A stretch of DNA of 43,641 nucleotides from JBAYFX01 sp041666965 (GCA_041666965.1 JBAYFX010000007.1:1-43641), one strand, 5' to 3'; numbered from the stretch's first letter, positions 1 to 8,680 are shown. Notes: a model not told the origin generated them from the sequence alone. Program-made: numbers and translations.

Positions 1-1
1 A

Positions 2-25
2 AGGGCAATGGAGTGGATGTTTTAA
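2..25 (+). CDS. possible 3' end of an upstream gene (partial)
   Basis: The second reading frame is open from the window edge to a TAA at 23-25 and would end ...MEWMF. It is followed directly by a hairpin with a T-tract, as expected for the end of a gene. Only eight codons are visible, so this is a guess from context. Confidence 0.25.
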   Translation, partial: RAMEWMF

Positions 26-51
26 GATTGATCTTCAATTTCAATCTTTTT
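24..51 (+). terminator. weak intrinsic terminator before the FecR-domain gene
   Basis: AAGATTGA (24-31) and TCAATCTT (41-48) form an 8-bp inverted repeat with a 9-base loop, followed by further T residues to 51. The stem is A/T-rich, so it is weak. It sits between a possible upstream stop codon and the promoter of the next gene. Confidence 0.4.
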
Positions 52-53
52 GT

Positions 54-59
54 TATAAT
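54..59 (+). promoter_or_regulatory. -10 box of the FecR-domain gene
   Basis: A perfect TATAAT lies 9 bases before the ATG at 69. Transcription would begin within about three bases of the start codon, leaving no room for a Shine-Dalgarno site. I see no convincing -35 element. Confidence 0.55.
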
Positions 60-68
60 TATCTCAGA

Positions 69-1361
69 ATGCTATTAAAAAGTTGGGTATGGGCGATTTC
101 AAGTGTTCTTTTATTACTGACCGGTTCCCCGATAATTGCGGCTGACTACCCGCAAGGTGATTTTGTTCTAGCCGGCGGGAAATACCGGTCAACAGATGAG
201 GAAAGCCCGTTTGAAAAAATTGATAAGAATTTTTTTTCCTCGATTATTGTGCCGGTAAAGGATGGAGAAATTAATTTTCAGAATACCTGGCCAATTGACA
301 CAGAAATTGGTAACCAGAAATTTAGTGGAACGATTGAACTTAGCATGAAGGGTAGCTATGACAAAGACACCGGGGTAATTAATACCACCTTCACCCTAGC
401 CAATGATAATTCTTATGAAAGAAAAACAGGTACCGGAATCCGGATGGGTAAGGGTAGCTCAGTGTTTTCGGGCACGGCTAAAGGGACAGTAATTGACAAC
501 CAGGTGGTACTGTCGTTTGAGGGAAAACTAACGAGCCAAGCTACCTCAGAGGCCAACGACAGACATATTGATAGCACCTCATCTAGTGGGATTCCCTGGT
601 ATAAGAAAGTGGCGTTTGGGACAAGTGAGTGGGCGGAGCAACCACAAGAAGAAGTAGTAGAGGAACCGGAAGAATCAGGCAGAGACTCAGGGGCGAGAGC
701 AAGTGACCTATCAGGCCAGGTGGAAATTGCCTGCCCGCCGGATTTGGAGGCTTGGGACGTGATGAAAATGGGCCGGGTGATTTATGTTAATTGCCACATT
801 AAAACCGGGGAAGACAGTAAGGCGGTGATTTCATTTTCGGACATGACGACGTTTGTGGTTAAGCCGGAATCAGAAATAGTGATTGACACACCTCCCGAAA
901 AAGACAGTAAAATGAAACTTTTAGCCGGAAACATTTGGGCGAACGTTAAAAAGATGGTGAAAGACGGAACGATGGAGGTACACATGGGCCAGGCGGTGGC
1001 GGGAATTAAGGGGACGACGTTTGTGCTGGAAGAAAGTGAGGGCAAGTCAACTCTTAAAGTTATTGAAGGAGTGGTTGCCTTTAAATCAAGCACTACCAAT
1101 GAAGAAAAATTGGTTAATTCGGGGGAAATGCTAACGGCTATTAGTACCGGACTTGAAGAATTAAAGACGTTTGACGTGGCCAGTGAAAACGCCAAATGGA
1201 CTGGGGGCGAGCCAGAGGTAAAGAAGATTGAAAACGCGAATGTTGAGCCGGTTGTGAGTGAAAATGGAGCTATTAAAAATAGCCAAAATAATCTTGTTTT
1301 GCTAATTGCGATCTTGGCTGCTTTGGGTATAGGTGGATTTTTGTTACTAAAAAGAAAATAG
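69..1361 (+). CDS. exported FecR-domain protein with C-terminal membrane anchor
   Basis: The 430-residue protein begins with a signal peptide (hydrophobic run about 5-24, likely cleavage after SPIIA). A beta-rich N-terminal region of no recognised family follows, then an acidic linker near residue 195. A FecR-type domain lies at about 235-355 and includes KLLAGNIWANVKKM and GQAVAGIKGTTFVL. The protein ends in one transmembrane helix and a basic tail (LLLKRK). It therefore lies outside the cell, tethered by its C-terminus. FecR domains are known in iron-signalling anti-sigma factors, but in many bacteria they are generic extracytoplasmic beta domains. No FecI-like sigma factor or TonB receptor is adjacent, so a structural or sensory surface role is more likely than iron signalling. 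Confidence 0.85.
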   Translation: MLLKSWVWAISSVLLLLTGSPIIAADYPQGDFVLAGGKYRSTDEESPFEKIDKNFFSSIIVPVKDGEINFQNTWPIDTEIGNQKFSGTIELSMKGSYDKDTGVINTTFTLANDNSYERKTGTGIRMGKGSSVFSGTAKGTVIDNQVVLSFEGKLTSQATSEANDRHIDSTSSSGIPWYKKVAFGTSEWAEQPQEEVVEEPEESGRDSGARASDLSGQVEIACPPDLEAWDVMKMGRVIYVNCHIKTGEDSKAVISFSDMTTFVVKPESEIVIDTPPEKDSKMKLLAGNIWANVKKMVKDGTMEVHMGQAVAGIKGTTFVLEESEGKSTLKVIEGVVAFKSSTTNEEKLVNSGEMLTAISTGLEELKTFDVASENAKWTGGEPEVKKIENANVEPVVSENGAIKNSQNNLVLLIAILAALGIGGFLLLKRK

Positions 1362-1414
1362 TAGGTTTGGACATGAAGCAATTTAAAGATTGTGTGGGAT
1401 AATAACTCAATATT

Positions 1415-2383
1415 ATGGAAGGAAAGATATTGATTTTGTCGGCAAAAAGAACAAACATGGTTGATTCCATTGCTTATAAACTAACGCAGGAAAGGGTGGA
1501 GTATGAACACAAGGACAAGTGGAATAGGAATGGGACTAAAGATGAGGTTGGGGCAATAATTTATATTGATAACATGGATTTTGAACCAGTAGCAGAGTGG
1601 GCAAGTAAGAATAAAATTCCAGTAGTATGTGTTAGCAACAAGAAAAAGCAGGTAGAAGATGAAAATCTGGTCATAAATTATATTTTGACCAATCTGGTGG
1701 ACGATAATAATAACTACACTGACACCCAAAAAGAATTTTTATTCCGAAAGGGTATTTACGGCCTGATTAATGCCAAAGTGTTTGAATTAGTTAAAGACAA
1801 AGACGAGTATATAAACGGGTTAGCAATTGACATGAGAGGATGTAAATCAAAATATAAAGACTGGGTTTTTGACTTTGACTCCATGAATGAATCCTATTCC
1901 TGGCTACTAAATAAAAATATAAATCAAAACCCCAAAATTGAACAAAAAGTGGTTAACTTTTTTCTTGACAGGCTTTATAACGACTCAGATAAAGAAATAA
2001 AATACTTAATTGAATATGTAAAAATACTCAGAAGTAAAAAGAAGATTACGGACGTATTTGTGTGTACCAAGGAAGAATTGGAAAAAAGTAAAAAGAATCA
2101 ATTCGTCCAAATGATACTTAAAAATGCGTCAGACAATCACAAAATATTTTTGGTTAACAAGGATAAGTTAATTGAGAATTATAGGGAGGTATATGACAAA
2201 ATTTCATTCGGAATTATTGTTTATGACGATTGTGTTTACCGTGATTATTTGGACAATGAATATAGTTTGGGATTTGTCGATTGTAAATTAGAAACGATTA
2301 AGGAATATAACGAGATATTTGACTTGATGGTAAAAAAGCTGGGGTTAAGAATTAAGAAGGAGAGTGATTTAAATGAATTTTAA
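1415..2383 (+). CDS. unrecognised 322-residue soluble protein
   Basis: I do not recognise this family. It has no signal peptide or membrane helix and is lysine- and aspartate-rich. The first ~85 residues alternate hydrophobic strands and helices (KILILSAKRTN, GAIIYIDNMD, IPVVCVS) like a receiver or Rossmann-type alpha/beta domain. The middle is helical. The last ~100 residues (ITDVFVCT, HKIFLVNKDKL, GIIVYDDCVY, GFVDCKLETIKEY) read like the effector half of PLD-like sensor proteins, a weak resemblance only. An extended -10 (TGG-GATAAT, 1395-1403) precedes the ATG. Its end overlaps the SDR gene by 11 bases, so the two are probably translated together. Confidence 0.7.
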   Translation: MEGKILILSAKRTNMVDSIAYKLTQERVEYEHKDKWNRNGTKDEVGAIIYIDNMDFEPVAEWASKNKIPVVCVSNKKKQVEDENLVINYILTNLVDDNNNYTDTQKEFLFRKGIYGLINAKVFELVKDKDEYINGLAIDMRGCKSKYKDWVFDFDSMNESYSWLLNKNINQNPKIEQKVVNFFLDRLYNDSDKEIKYLIEYVKILRSKKKITDVFVCTKEELEKSKKNQFVQMILKNASDNHKIFLVNKDKLIENYREVYDKISFGIIVYDDCVYRDYLDNEYSLGFVDCKLETIKEYNEIFDLMVKKLGLRIKKESDLNEF

Positions 2384-3113
2384 GAACAAAGTGGTATTAG
2401 TAACCGGATCAAGCAGAGGTATTGGACGATCAATTGCTATTAAGTTTGCCCAGAAAAATGCCAATGTGGTAATTAACTATAACCACAACAGCCAGGAAGC
2501 TAATATTGTAAAAGAAATTATTGAGTCGTATGGAGTTAAGTGCCTGACAATAAAGGCTGACGTGTCAAAAGAGAAAGAAGTTGAGGCAATGATTGAGAAA
2601 GTAATTGAGGAATTTGGCAAAATTGATGTTTTGATAAATAACGCCGGAATCGCCATTGATGTGGACTTTGAAGATCGAAAGGTAGAACACTGGACGCAAA
2701 CCCTAAACACTAACTTAATAGGAGTATTTTTAACTTCAAAATATGCCGGTAAACATATGACTCAAAACAAAAAAGGCAAAATAATTAATATTTCATCGAC
2801 AAACGGGATTGACACCACATCAACTTATAGCCTGGACTATGACGCTTCCAAATCAGGAATAATTAACTTAACAAAAAACTTAGCCAGTCACTTTTCACCT
2901 TATATTAATGTGAACGCGGTAGCTCCGGGGTGGGTGGACACTGACATGAATAGAGAACTACCAAAAGATTACTTAAAGGCAGAAACGGCAAAGATACTTT
3001 TGAGGCGATTTGCGGAGCCGGAAGAAATTGCCAATGTAGTATTATTTTTGGCATCTGAGGAAGCGAGATATATTAATGCGGAAACAATTAGAGTTGACGG
3101 TGGATTACATTAA
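2373..3113 (+). CDS. short-chain dehydrogenase/reductase, FabG-like
   Basis: This 246-residue NAD(P)-dependent oxidoreductase has the classical SDR marks: TGSSRGIG for cofactor binding near residue 12, NNAG near 90, a catalytic Ser in INISS near 143, and YDASK (Tyr/Lys) near 157-161. The ending VDGG is typical of FabG-type enzymes. The closest functional label is 3-oxoacyl-ACP reductase, but no other fatty-acid gene is visible, so the substrate is unknown. It overlaps the upstream gene and has one of the few Shine-Dalgarno-like sequences here (AAGGAG about 10 bases before the ATG), fitting an internal operon gene. Confidence 0.9.
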   Translation: MNFKNKVVLVTGSSRGIGRSIAIKFAQKNANVVINYNHNSQEANIVKEIIESYGVKCLTIKADVSKEKEVEAMIEKVIEEFGKIDVLINNAGIAIDVDFEDRKVEHWTQTLNTNLIGVFLTSKYAGKHMTQNKKGKIINISSTNGIDTTSTYSLDYDASKSGIINLTKNLASHFSPYINVNAVAPGWVDTDMNRELPKDYLKAETAKILLRRFAEPEEIANVVLFLASEEARYINAETIRVDGGLH

Positions 3114-3124
3114 AACAATTTTCT

Positions 3125-4369
3125 GTGGTCTTATTAAAACACGATCCAATAAAAGTTTACACGGCAATACGGTTTGCCTCCGCTTTTTTATTTTCCATGG
3201 CCTTAACAGTCAGTTTGGTTTACGAGGCAACAGTGGTGGGATTAAGTCCGCTTCAAATGGTATTGGTGGGAACAGTACTGGAAACTGTGTCATTTCTATT
3301 TGAAGTACCAACTGGAATTGTGGCCGATATTTATAGCCGAAAATTGTCGGTAATTATCGGATTGTTTTTAATTGGGGCGGGGTTTACGGTTGAGGGATTA
3401 TTCCCCTACTTTGGGGCTATAATTCTGGCTCAGGTGATTTGGGGAATAGGGTTCACGTTTGTATCGGGGGCAAGGGAAGCGTGGATTGCGGACGAAGTTG
3501 GAGAAAAGAAAGCAGGCAGGGCTTACTCGAAGGGTACCCAGGCGGCACTGATTGGGTCACTGTTGGGGATTGGGGTCAATATGGTTTTAGCCAATATAAA
3601 TATTCGGTTGCCGATTATTTTAGGAGGGATTCTGTATAGCTGCCAGTCAATTTATGTTTGGCTTTTTATGAGTGAAAATAATTTTTCCCCTGCACCTTTA
3701 GAGGGAAGAGAAACATTCAGCAAAATGAAAGAAACACTTATGTCTGGATTAAGACTAGTTAGGATTAGCCCAATATTACTAACGATTATTGTAACCGGCC
3801 TAATTTTTGGAATGTTTTCTGAAGGGTTTGACCGGTTGTGGACGCCGTTTATGATTAAGAATTTCTCCTTTCCTCAAGTATTTAGCTTGAAACCAGTGGT
3901 TTGGTTTGGAATATTGGCAATGGTAGCCAACCTGGTGGCAATATTTTCAGTTAAATTGGCGGAACTAAAGACTGACACAACCAACCATAAATCAACAGTT
4001 ACCACTCTTTTAGTTACAAACACGCTACTAATGTTGGCTGTTGTAGCTTTCGCATTGTCAGGTAACTTTTGGGCGGCGGCAATAGCTTATTGGCTGGTGG
4101 CAATGACAAGAGAAGTGCGGGGGCCGGTTTATGACGCCTGGACAAACCAGAACGTCAGCTCGGGAGTGCGGGCAACGGTGTTTTCAATGTGCTCTCAGGC
4201 TAACGCGGTAGGACAAATTGTGGGCGGACCATTATTGGGGTTAATTGCCACAGTAATATCTTTGCGGGTTAGCTTAGTAATGGCTGGATTAGTATTGCTG
4301 CCTTCGTTGTGGCTATATGTAAACTCAATTAAAAAGTACAATTTGTTCAGCCATCAGTTAGATAAATAG
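3125..4369 (+). CDS. MFS transporter
   Basis: This 414-residue polytopic membrane protein has about 12 predicted helices. The loop between helices 2 and 3 carries the MFS signature region EVPTGIVADIYSRKLSV. The chosen start is GTG at 3125, 11 bases after the SDR stop, and gives a normal MFS length. The best guess is a drug- or metabolite-efflux carrier of the same broad group as the transporter at 36622. The substrate cannot be read from sequence. Confidence 0.88.
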   Translation: MVLLKHDPIKVYTAIRFASAFLFSMALTVSLVYEATVVGLSPLQMVLVGTVLETVSFLFEVPTGIVADIYSRKLSVIIGLFLIGAGFTVEGLFPYFGAIILAQVIWGIGFTFVSGAREAWIADEVGEKKAGRAYSKGTQAALIGSLLGIGVNMVLANINIRLPIILGGILYSCQSIYVWLFMSENNFSPAPLEGRETFSKMKETLMSGLRLVRISPILLTIIVTGLIFGMFSEGFDRLWTPFMIKNFSFPQVFSLKPVVWFGILAMVANLVAIFSVKLAELKTDTTNHKSTVTTLLVTNTLLMLAVVAFALSGNFWAAAIAYWLVAMTREVRGPVYDAWTNQNVSSGVRATVFSMCSQANAVGQIVGGPLLGLIATVISLRVSLVMAGLVLLPSLWLYVNSIKKYNLFSHQLDK

Positions 4370-4432
4370 GTTTACAAAGCGTCAATGCCCGACGTACACT
4401 GACGTGTTACGAATGAATTTAGTATTAAAATT

Positions 4433-5185
4433 ATGAAAATTATAAGCAATAAAAAAACATTTTTAAGACTACTGGTTCCCTGCGTGGTGACGACTTTTAT
4501 GGTGCTGCCCTACACGTTGGCACTTAGCCCAAATATCGCCAAATTTTTTACCCCAGTGGTATTGGTGGCACAAGTTATTCAGGCCACTTTAATTTTTTCT
4601 TTAGCGATATTTTTGGGGTTGAAACTAGCGGGGAAAGTGGGTTTTGAGATGCCGGTGATTGATGGATCAAAACCGGTTAGTTGGCTAAAGTCGATTTTAA
4701 AAGTATCGGTGGGAGGAGGAATATTGGCTGGTGTTTTGATAATAGTTCTTAGCTTACTGTTTTCCGGTTTGTCAACAACGTTTTTGGAGGCAGAAATGAG
4801 AGTGGCTACCTGGAAAGGATTGTTGGCTTCATTTTATGGTGGGTTTGCGGAGGAAGTGGTGTTTCGTTTATTTTTAATGAGCCTGCTGGTTTGGATTACA
4901 ACTAAATTTATAAAAACCAAAGAGGGACGGCCGACAAACGTGGGTACTTGGATAGCAATAATTGTGTCAACAATCATATTTGGCCTGGGGCATTTAGGAA
5001 TCACAGGAAGCTTGACAGCGATAACGCCATTGGTGGTAATAAGGGCAGTGCTATTAAATGGAGTAAGCATTATTTTTGCCCTGCTTTACTGGAATAAAGG
5101 ATTGGAAGCGGCCATGATGGCCCACTTTTCGGCGGACATTGTGATTCATGTAATAACCCCACTGGTGGCAAGAGGGTTTTTGTAA
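4433..5185 (+). CDS. CPBP-family intramembrane metalloprotease (CAAX-protease-like)
   Basis: This 250-residue protein has about seven membrane helices and the three CPBP/ABI motifs: EEVVFR near residue 140, FGLGH near 184 and HFSAD near 231. These supply the Glu and His residues of the intramembrane metal site. Relatives cleave prenylated proteins in eukaryotes and act in bacteriocin self-protection or protein processing in bacteria. TAGTAT at 4420-4425 lies 7 bases before the ATG and is a plausible -10. Neighbouring genes do not suggest a substrate. Confidence 0.88.
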   Translation: MKIISNKKTFLRLLVPCVVTTFMVLPYTLALSPNIAKFFTPVVLVAQVIQATLIFSLAIFLGLKLAGKVGFEMPVIDGSKPVSWLKSILKVSVGGGILAGVLIIVLSLLFSGLSTTFLEAEMRVATWKGLLASFYGGFAEEVVFRLFLMSLLVWITTKFIKTKEGRPTNVGTWIAIIVSTIIFGLGHLGITGSLTAITPLVVIRAVLLNGVSIIFALLYWNKGLEAAMMAHFSADIVIHVITPLVARGFL

Positions 5186-5223
5186 AGTTGTGAGAATAGA
5201 AATAAAACCGTAAAATACGACTT

Positions 5224-5787
5224 GTGGTAAATAATTATAATGCTAATAATTCAGATAGAGGTAAAGAGCTATTGTGGGAGGTAAATGATAATGATGAAGT
5301 AGTTGGCTCTATAAGCCGGGAAGAGTGTCATAACGAAACAAGAAAACCATGGCACAGATCAACCCACGTGTACTTATTTGACTCTAAGGGTAACTTGTAC
5401 TTAAGCCAGAGGAGTTTTTCCAAGGACACGGCAGCAGGAAAGTGGACAGTCAGCGCCGGGGGGCACGTGAAGTATGGTGATGAACCACTGGTTACCGCCC
5501 AAAGAGAACTTGAGGAAGAGCTGGGAGTAAAAGTGAACTTAACTTTGATTGACAAAATAAAAATAGATTACGGTAGTGAAAAAGAAATAATTAGTATATT
5601 TGCTGGGGTTAATAGTGATAAGATCCGACATAACCCAAACGAAGTTAATCAGGTTAAAATATTTAACTACGAGGAAGTTACTAAGAATTTTATGAGCGGA
5701 AAGTTTGATTTGTCAGGCGGATCCAGAGATTCGTTTAGGTGGGTGCTTAATAATGGAACTCTTGGTAAATTTAGAGAAACAATATGA
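5224..5787 (+). CDS. Nudix hydrolase, IPP-isomerase/YfcD-like
   Basis: This 187-residue protein opens with the segment EVNDNDEVVGSISREECH and continues to a Nudix box GHVKYGD...RELEEELGV. The architecture is that of the IDI/YfcD branch, which acts on diphosphate-containing metabolites. The first Glu of the box (Gx5Ex7REUxEExGU) is Asp here, while the catalytic REUxEE part is intact. The start is GTG at 5224, with TAAAAT (5211-5216) 7 bases upstream. The end overlaps the next gene by ATGA, so the Nudix and HAD enzymes are coupled and may act on related phosphorylated compounds. Confidence 0.85.
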   Translation: MVNNYNANNSDRGKELLWEVNDNDEVVGSISREECHNETRKPWHRSTHVYLFDSKGNLYLSQRSFSKDTAAGKWTVSAGGHVKYGDEPLVTAQRELEEELGVKVNLTLIDKIKIDYGSEKEIISIFAGVNSDKIRHNPNEVNQVKIFNYEEVTKNFMSGKFDLSGGSRDSFRWVLNNGTLGKFRETI

Positions 5788-6614
5788 AACAAATTAAAGC
5801 AATAATATCTGACGCGGACGGCACACTGGTAAACACTTTATACATGATCCGACACGGCCAATATGAGGCGATTGCCGAATATATGATAAGAAGAGGGATT
5901 GAAAGAAGTTTGATTCCGAAATATGAAATTTATGAGAGTTATTTGAATAAATGTGTTGGAGGTGACACAAGAGCTACATTTGAGAAAACTTTAAAATTAA
6001 TGTTTGGGGAGAATCATGGCGGTTTAATTAATAAAATTGACTTTGACGAACTTGATAAAAGCCTAAGTCCAATTCAAGACCGGTTGGCCCCGTTGTACGT
6101 TCACCCATTTTTTGGACTAACCGAGTTTTTTACATGGATTGGGAAAAAGGGAATAAAATTCGGAATTTATACCAGTGGGAGCAAAAGACATATTGTGAGG
6201 AATTTTGGCATCAGTTTACCGGCGTTAGGTTACGAAGATTTGTTCAAATCGGACGAAATAGATTCAGGGGAACGAATGGGGGCATTTATAACCCGGATAA
6301 AAGCGGTTTACGGAATAACTGATATGAGTGTAACAACTTGCGAGGACGTGGTAAAAACAAAACCAGACCCGGAGGGATTACTGAAACTCATTAATGAATT
6401 TGGGGTAGACCCAGACGAAGTGGTTGTGGTGGGCGATTTACCGGTTGATATGTTGGCAGCCAAAGCGGGGGGAGTTAGAGGAATTGGTATATCTCACGGT
6501 TTCGGATCACCGGCAGATTTGAGGGAGACTGGAGCGATTTGCGTGGTAGAAAGTTTGACGTCTTTAAAAAAAGCGATTACGGCTCACAACTTAGGGAAAA
6601 AGAGATTATTTTGA
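5784..6614 (+). CDS. HAD-superfamily hydrolase
   Basis: This 276-residue enzyme has all four HAD motifs: DADGTLV near the N-terminus (nucleophile and acid Asp), YTSGS (motif II), the Lys of KTKPDPEG (motif III) and VVGDLPVDMLAA (motif IV). A helical cap domain lies between motifs I and II. It resembles phosphoglycolate-phosphatase/beta-phosphoglucomutase-type enzymes, but the substrate is not readable. It starts inside the stop of the Nudix gene (ATGA), so the two form one operon. Confidence 0.87.
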   Translation: MKQIKAIISDADGTLVNTLYMIRHGQYEAIAEYMIRRGIERSLIPKYEIYESYLNKCVGGDTRATFEKTLKLMFGENHGGLINKIDFDELDKSLSPIQDRLAPLYVHPFFGLTEFFTWIGKKGIKFGIYTSGSKRHIVRNFGISLPALGYEDLFKSDEIDSGERMGAFITRIKAVYGITDMSVTTCEDVVKTKPDPEGLLKLINEFGVDPDEVVVVGDLPVDMLAAKAGGVRGIGISHGFGSPADLRETGAICVVESLTSLKKAITAHNLGKKRLF

Positions 6615-6627
6615 ACATAAAATTAAG

Positions 6628-7098
6628 ATGAGGAAAACGGTGATTGCTAAAACAGAGATGGATAAAAAGATTTTTGAGCTGGCCTTGAATACTGATCACA
6701 AAACTCTGGGGATTTGGGCGGCGGAGTGTGCCGAGCGCGTGCTCCCCTACTTTGAGAAAAAGAGACCGGAGAATATGCGGCCAAGAGAGGCGATTGTCGC
6801 TTTAAGAGAGTGGGTACGAACAGGGATATTTAAAATGGCCAGTGTCCGAAAATATTCATTGGACGCCCACGCGGCAGCCCGAGACGTAAGCGAGGACAAC
6901 GTAGCCCGGTCGGCGGCGCGAGCGGCAGGACAAGCGATGGCTACCGCCCACGTTAAAACGCATTCAATTGCCGCGGCGCTGTATGCGACCACGGTAATTC
7001 GGGACGCGACAAACAACCATGAGGCTGTAATAAAAGAACGACAATGGCAATATGAACGGTTAGTGGAACTGAAAAAAAACAGTGAGATTAGGGATTAG
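6628..7098 (+). CDS. Imm-5-like putative immunity protein
   Basis: This 156-residue helical protein carries the pattern LGIWAAECAERVLPYFE followed by RPREAIVALREWVR, then Ala-rich helices with conserved His residues (LDAHAAARD, ATAHVKTHSIAAALYA). I recognise this as the Imm-5-like family, named from proximity to polymorphic toxins in other genomes. No toxin gene is nearby, so the immunity role is unsupported here. TAAAAT at 6618-6623 lies 4 bases before the ATG. The 3' end overlaps the convergent HD gene by 11 bases. Confidence 0.75.
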   Translation: MRKTVIAKTEMDKKIFELALNTDHKTLGIWAAECAERVLPYFEKKRPENMRPREAIVALREWVRTGIFKMASVRKYSLDAHAAARDVSEDNVARSAARAAGQAMATAHVKTHSIAAALYATTVIRDATNNHEAVIKERQWQYERLVELKKNSEIRD

Positions 7099-7750
7099 AA
7101 ACGGCAACTTGTTTTGCCTTAATTTCGATAATTGTGCGATTTATTTGCTCATGCCAGTCTTTATACTTGAGTTCCAAATCGGTTAAATCCGGAATGCCAA
7201 ATTTTCGACTAAAACGGTCGAACATAAATACGACATTATCGCCAAAACGCTCGTAATCTAATTTCACTTGTTCAAAATAATTAAACTGAGGGTGGCCTTT
7301 GGAGTGAAAAGAGTCGGCATAACTGATAATCTCTTCTTCTAGAGTTATGGGGATGTAATCCTTGGCTACCAAAGGAATATTTTGATTGGTTACATTTTCT
7401 TTTGTTAAACCGGTAGTGGTGTGACATAAACTGAACCGGGCCACTTTTTCTTCGACACCTTCTTTTTTTAAAATTTCATAACCGAGATTGCCATGAGTGA
7501 CATACGCTCCAACCTTTTTAAAATTATCGTCAAAACAACTGTAAATGCCAATATCATGGACTAGTGCCCCGACAACAATCAGATCATTGTCTGCCTTAAT
7601 TGAGTTGTTTTTAGATAAAGTAGCTGAGATTTGAAGAGCAATTTCTTTGACGATTTGGCTATGAGTCCAACACAAATCAAAAAGTTCCGAGTAATAATTT
7701 CCATGACAATATTTCTGATGAAGTTTGTATATTTGATCGACGGTAAGCAT
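7088..7750 (-). CDS. HD-domain phosphohydrolase
   Basis: This 220-residue soluble protein has the HD metal-site pattern: His in CWTHSQIV near residue 30, HD in VVGALVHDIGIY near 66, then His and Asp further on (YVTHGNLGYEIL, ISYADSFHSKG). HD proteins hydrolyse phosphomonoesters or phosphodiesters, often of nucleotides. The length and the SKGHPQFNYFEQV region fit the small HDIG-type group. TAAAAT on the - strand (complement of 7756-7761) lies exactly 5 bases before the ATG. Confidence 0.85.
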   Translation of the reverse strand: MLTVDQIYKLHQKYCHGNYYSELFDLCWTHSQIVKEIALQISATLSKNNSIKADNDLIVVGALVHDIGIYSCFDDNFKKVGAYVTHGNLGYEILKKEGVEEKVARFSLCHTTTGLTKENVTNQNIPLVAKDYIPITLEEEIISYADSFHSKGHPQFNYFEQVKLDYERFGDNVVFMFDRFSRKFGIPDLTDLELKYKDWHEQINRTIIEIKAKQVAVSNP

Positions 7751-7805
7751 GGGTTATTTTATCAAGATATAAAGTGATGATTACTTTTACATGAAATTAT
7801 TCGGA

Positions 7806-8297
7806 TTAGGCGGTTTGGGCGAAGGCAACACAATAGTTGTGACCATACTTTTTTGAGCACTTGGGACAATAGGCATAGTGGAAATAGTATTTGAGAGCTT
7901 TTTGACCCTTAGTGGCCAGGAGTGCGTCCATTTCTTTAATCCATTTAGGTACAAAATTGTAGGGTCCGTCAAAAACTTTGCTAACGAAAGTACCACTTAA
8001 TCTGGCACTTGTAGCGCCGGGTACTTCTTTGGTAATGGTCATGTAAAGTTCGGACTTCCAAGGGGAAGGATCGTAGGCTAAAAGTAAAAATTCGGAGGGA
8101 GGCGCGGACGCTTGGGCTGATTCAATTTGAGAACACATGCGGGTAATGACCGAACCCATGTTAAGTGGAATATGGAAAAGTTGTTTGACCTCGCCTGTTA
8201 AGAACAATTTGTCTTTCCAGGTGTGAGTAATGTCATCTAAGGTTTTAGGAATAAATTCGGGACAACAAATATCTGGGTTAACCATAGGTGTGGTCAT
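7806..8297 (-). CDS. conserved Cys-containing protein, often labelled 'hydrolase'
   Basis: This 163-residue soluble protein belongs to a widespread uncharacterised family recognisable by CCPEF near the N-terminus, the centre KLFLTGEVKQLFHIPLNMGS, then SGTFVSKVFDGPY and the C-terminal CPKCSKKYGHNYCV. The conserved Cys pairs suggest metal binding or redox chemistry, but no function is established to my knowledge. A GTG at 8300 is also in frame. I chose ATG at 8297 because it overlaps the upstream stop as TGATG, which would allow coupled translation. Confidence 0.75.
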   Translation of the reverse strand: MTTPMVNPDICCPEFIPKTLDDITHTWKDKLFLTGEVKQLFHIPLNMGSVITRMCSQIESAQASAPPSEFLLLAYDPSPWKSELYMTITKEVPGATSARLSGTFVSKVFDGPYNFVPKWIKEMDALLATKGQKALKYYFHYAYCPKCSKKYGHNYCVAFAQTA

Positions 8298-8638
8298 CAC
8301 TCACAAACCGAGTCAGAATAATCGTCTGATTCGATTGGATAATCTTCGGGTGAAGGTCGAACTAAAGGTATACCTTGTTGAGCTAATATATGTTCTAGCG
8401 CTTTTTGTTGGGCAACAAGTGATTCAAGGCAAAGAAAACGAGGAGTCCGAAGGCCATAGGCATGACACCAAGTATTCCCATCTTCGTCCCCGGTCCACAT
8501 TAATAAATCGACCCGATCTGGAAAATTATCTTTCGGGTCACGATGAATTTCAGGCCAAGCGCGTATTGGTTGGGGGTCGTCATACATATCTGCTAAAGCC
8601 CGCCACACAGTTTCTTGAATATGACTTGGTCGTGGCAT
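8297..8638 (-). CDS. hypothetical 113-residue protein
   Basis: I do not recognise this family. It is acidic and soluble, with Trp- and Pro-rich segments (AWPEIHRDPKDNFPDRVD, LMWTGDEDGNTW) and an Asp-rich C-terminus. A perfect TATAAT on the - strand (complement of 8645-8650) lies 6 bases before the ATG, supporting both the gene and its start. It forms a two-gene unit with the following CCP protein. Confidence 0.65.
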   Translation of the reverse strand: MPRPSHIQETVWRALADMYDDPQPIRAWPEIHRDPKDNFPDRVDLLMWTGDEDGNTWCHAYGLRTPRFLCLESLVAQQKALEHILAQQGIPLVRPSPEDYPIESDDYSDSVCE

Positions 8639-8680
8639 AAATAGATTATACTGCTTTTTTACGGAGTGATAAAATTAACT

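Noticed and set aside
69..1361. FecIR-type iron-signalling system
   Set aside because: There is no adjacent FecI-like sigma factor or TonB-dependent receptor. The only ECF sigma factor is 40 kb away with a different partner.
2373..3113. Calling the SDR gene fabG
   Set aside because: The motifs fit, but no acyl-carrier protein or other fatty-acid synthesis gene is present, so the specific name is not supported.
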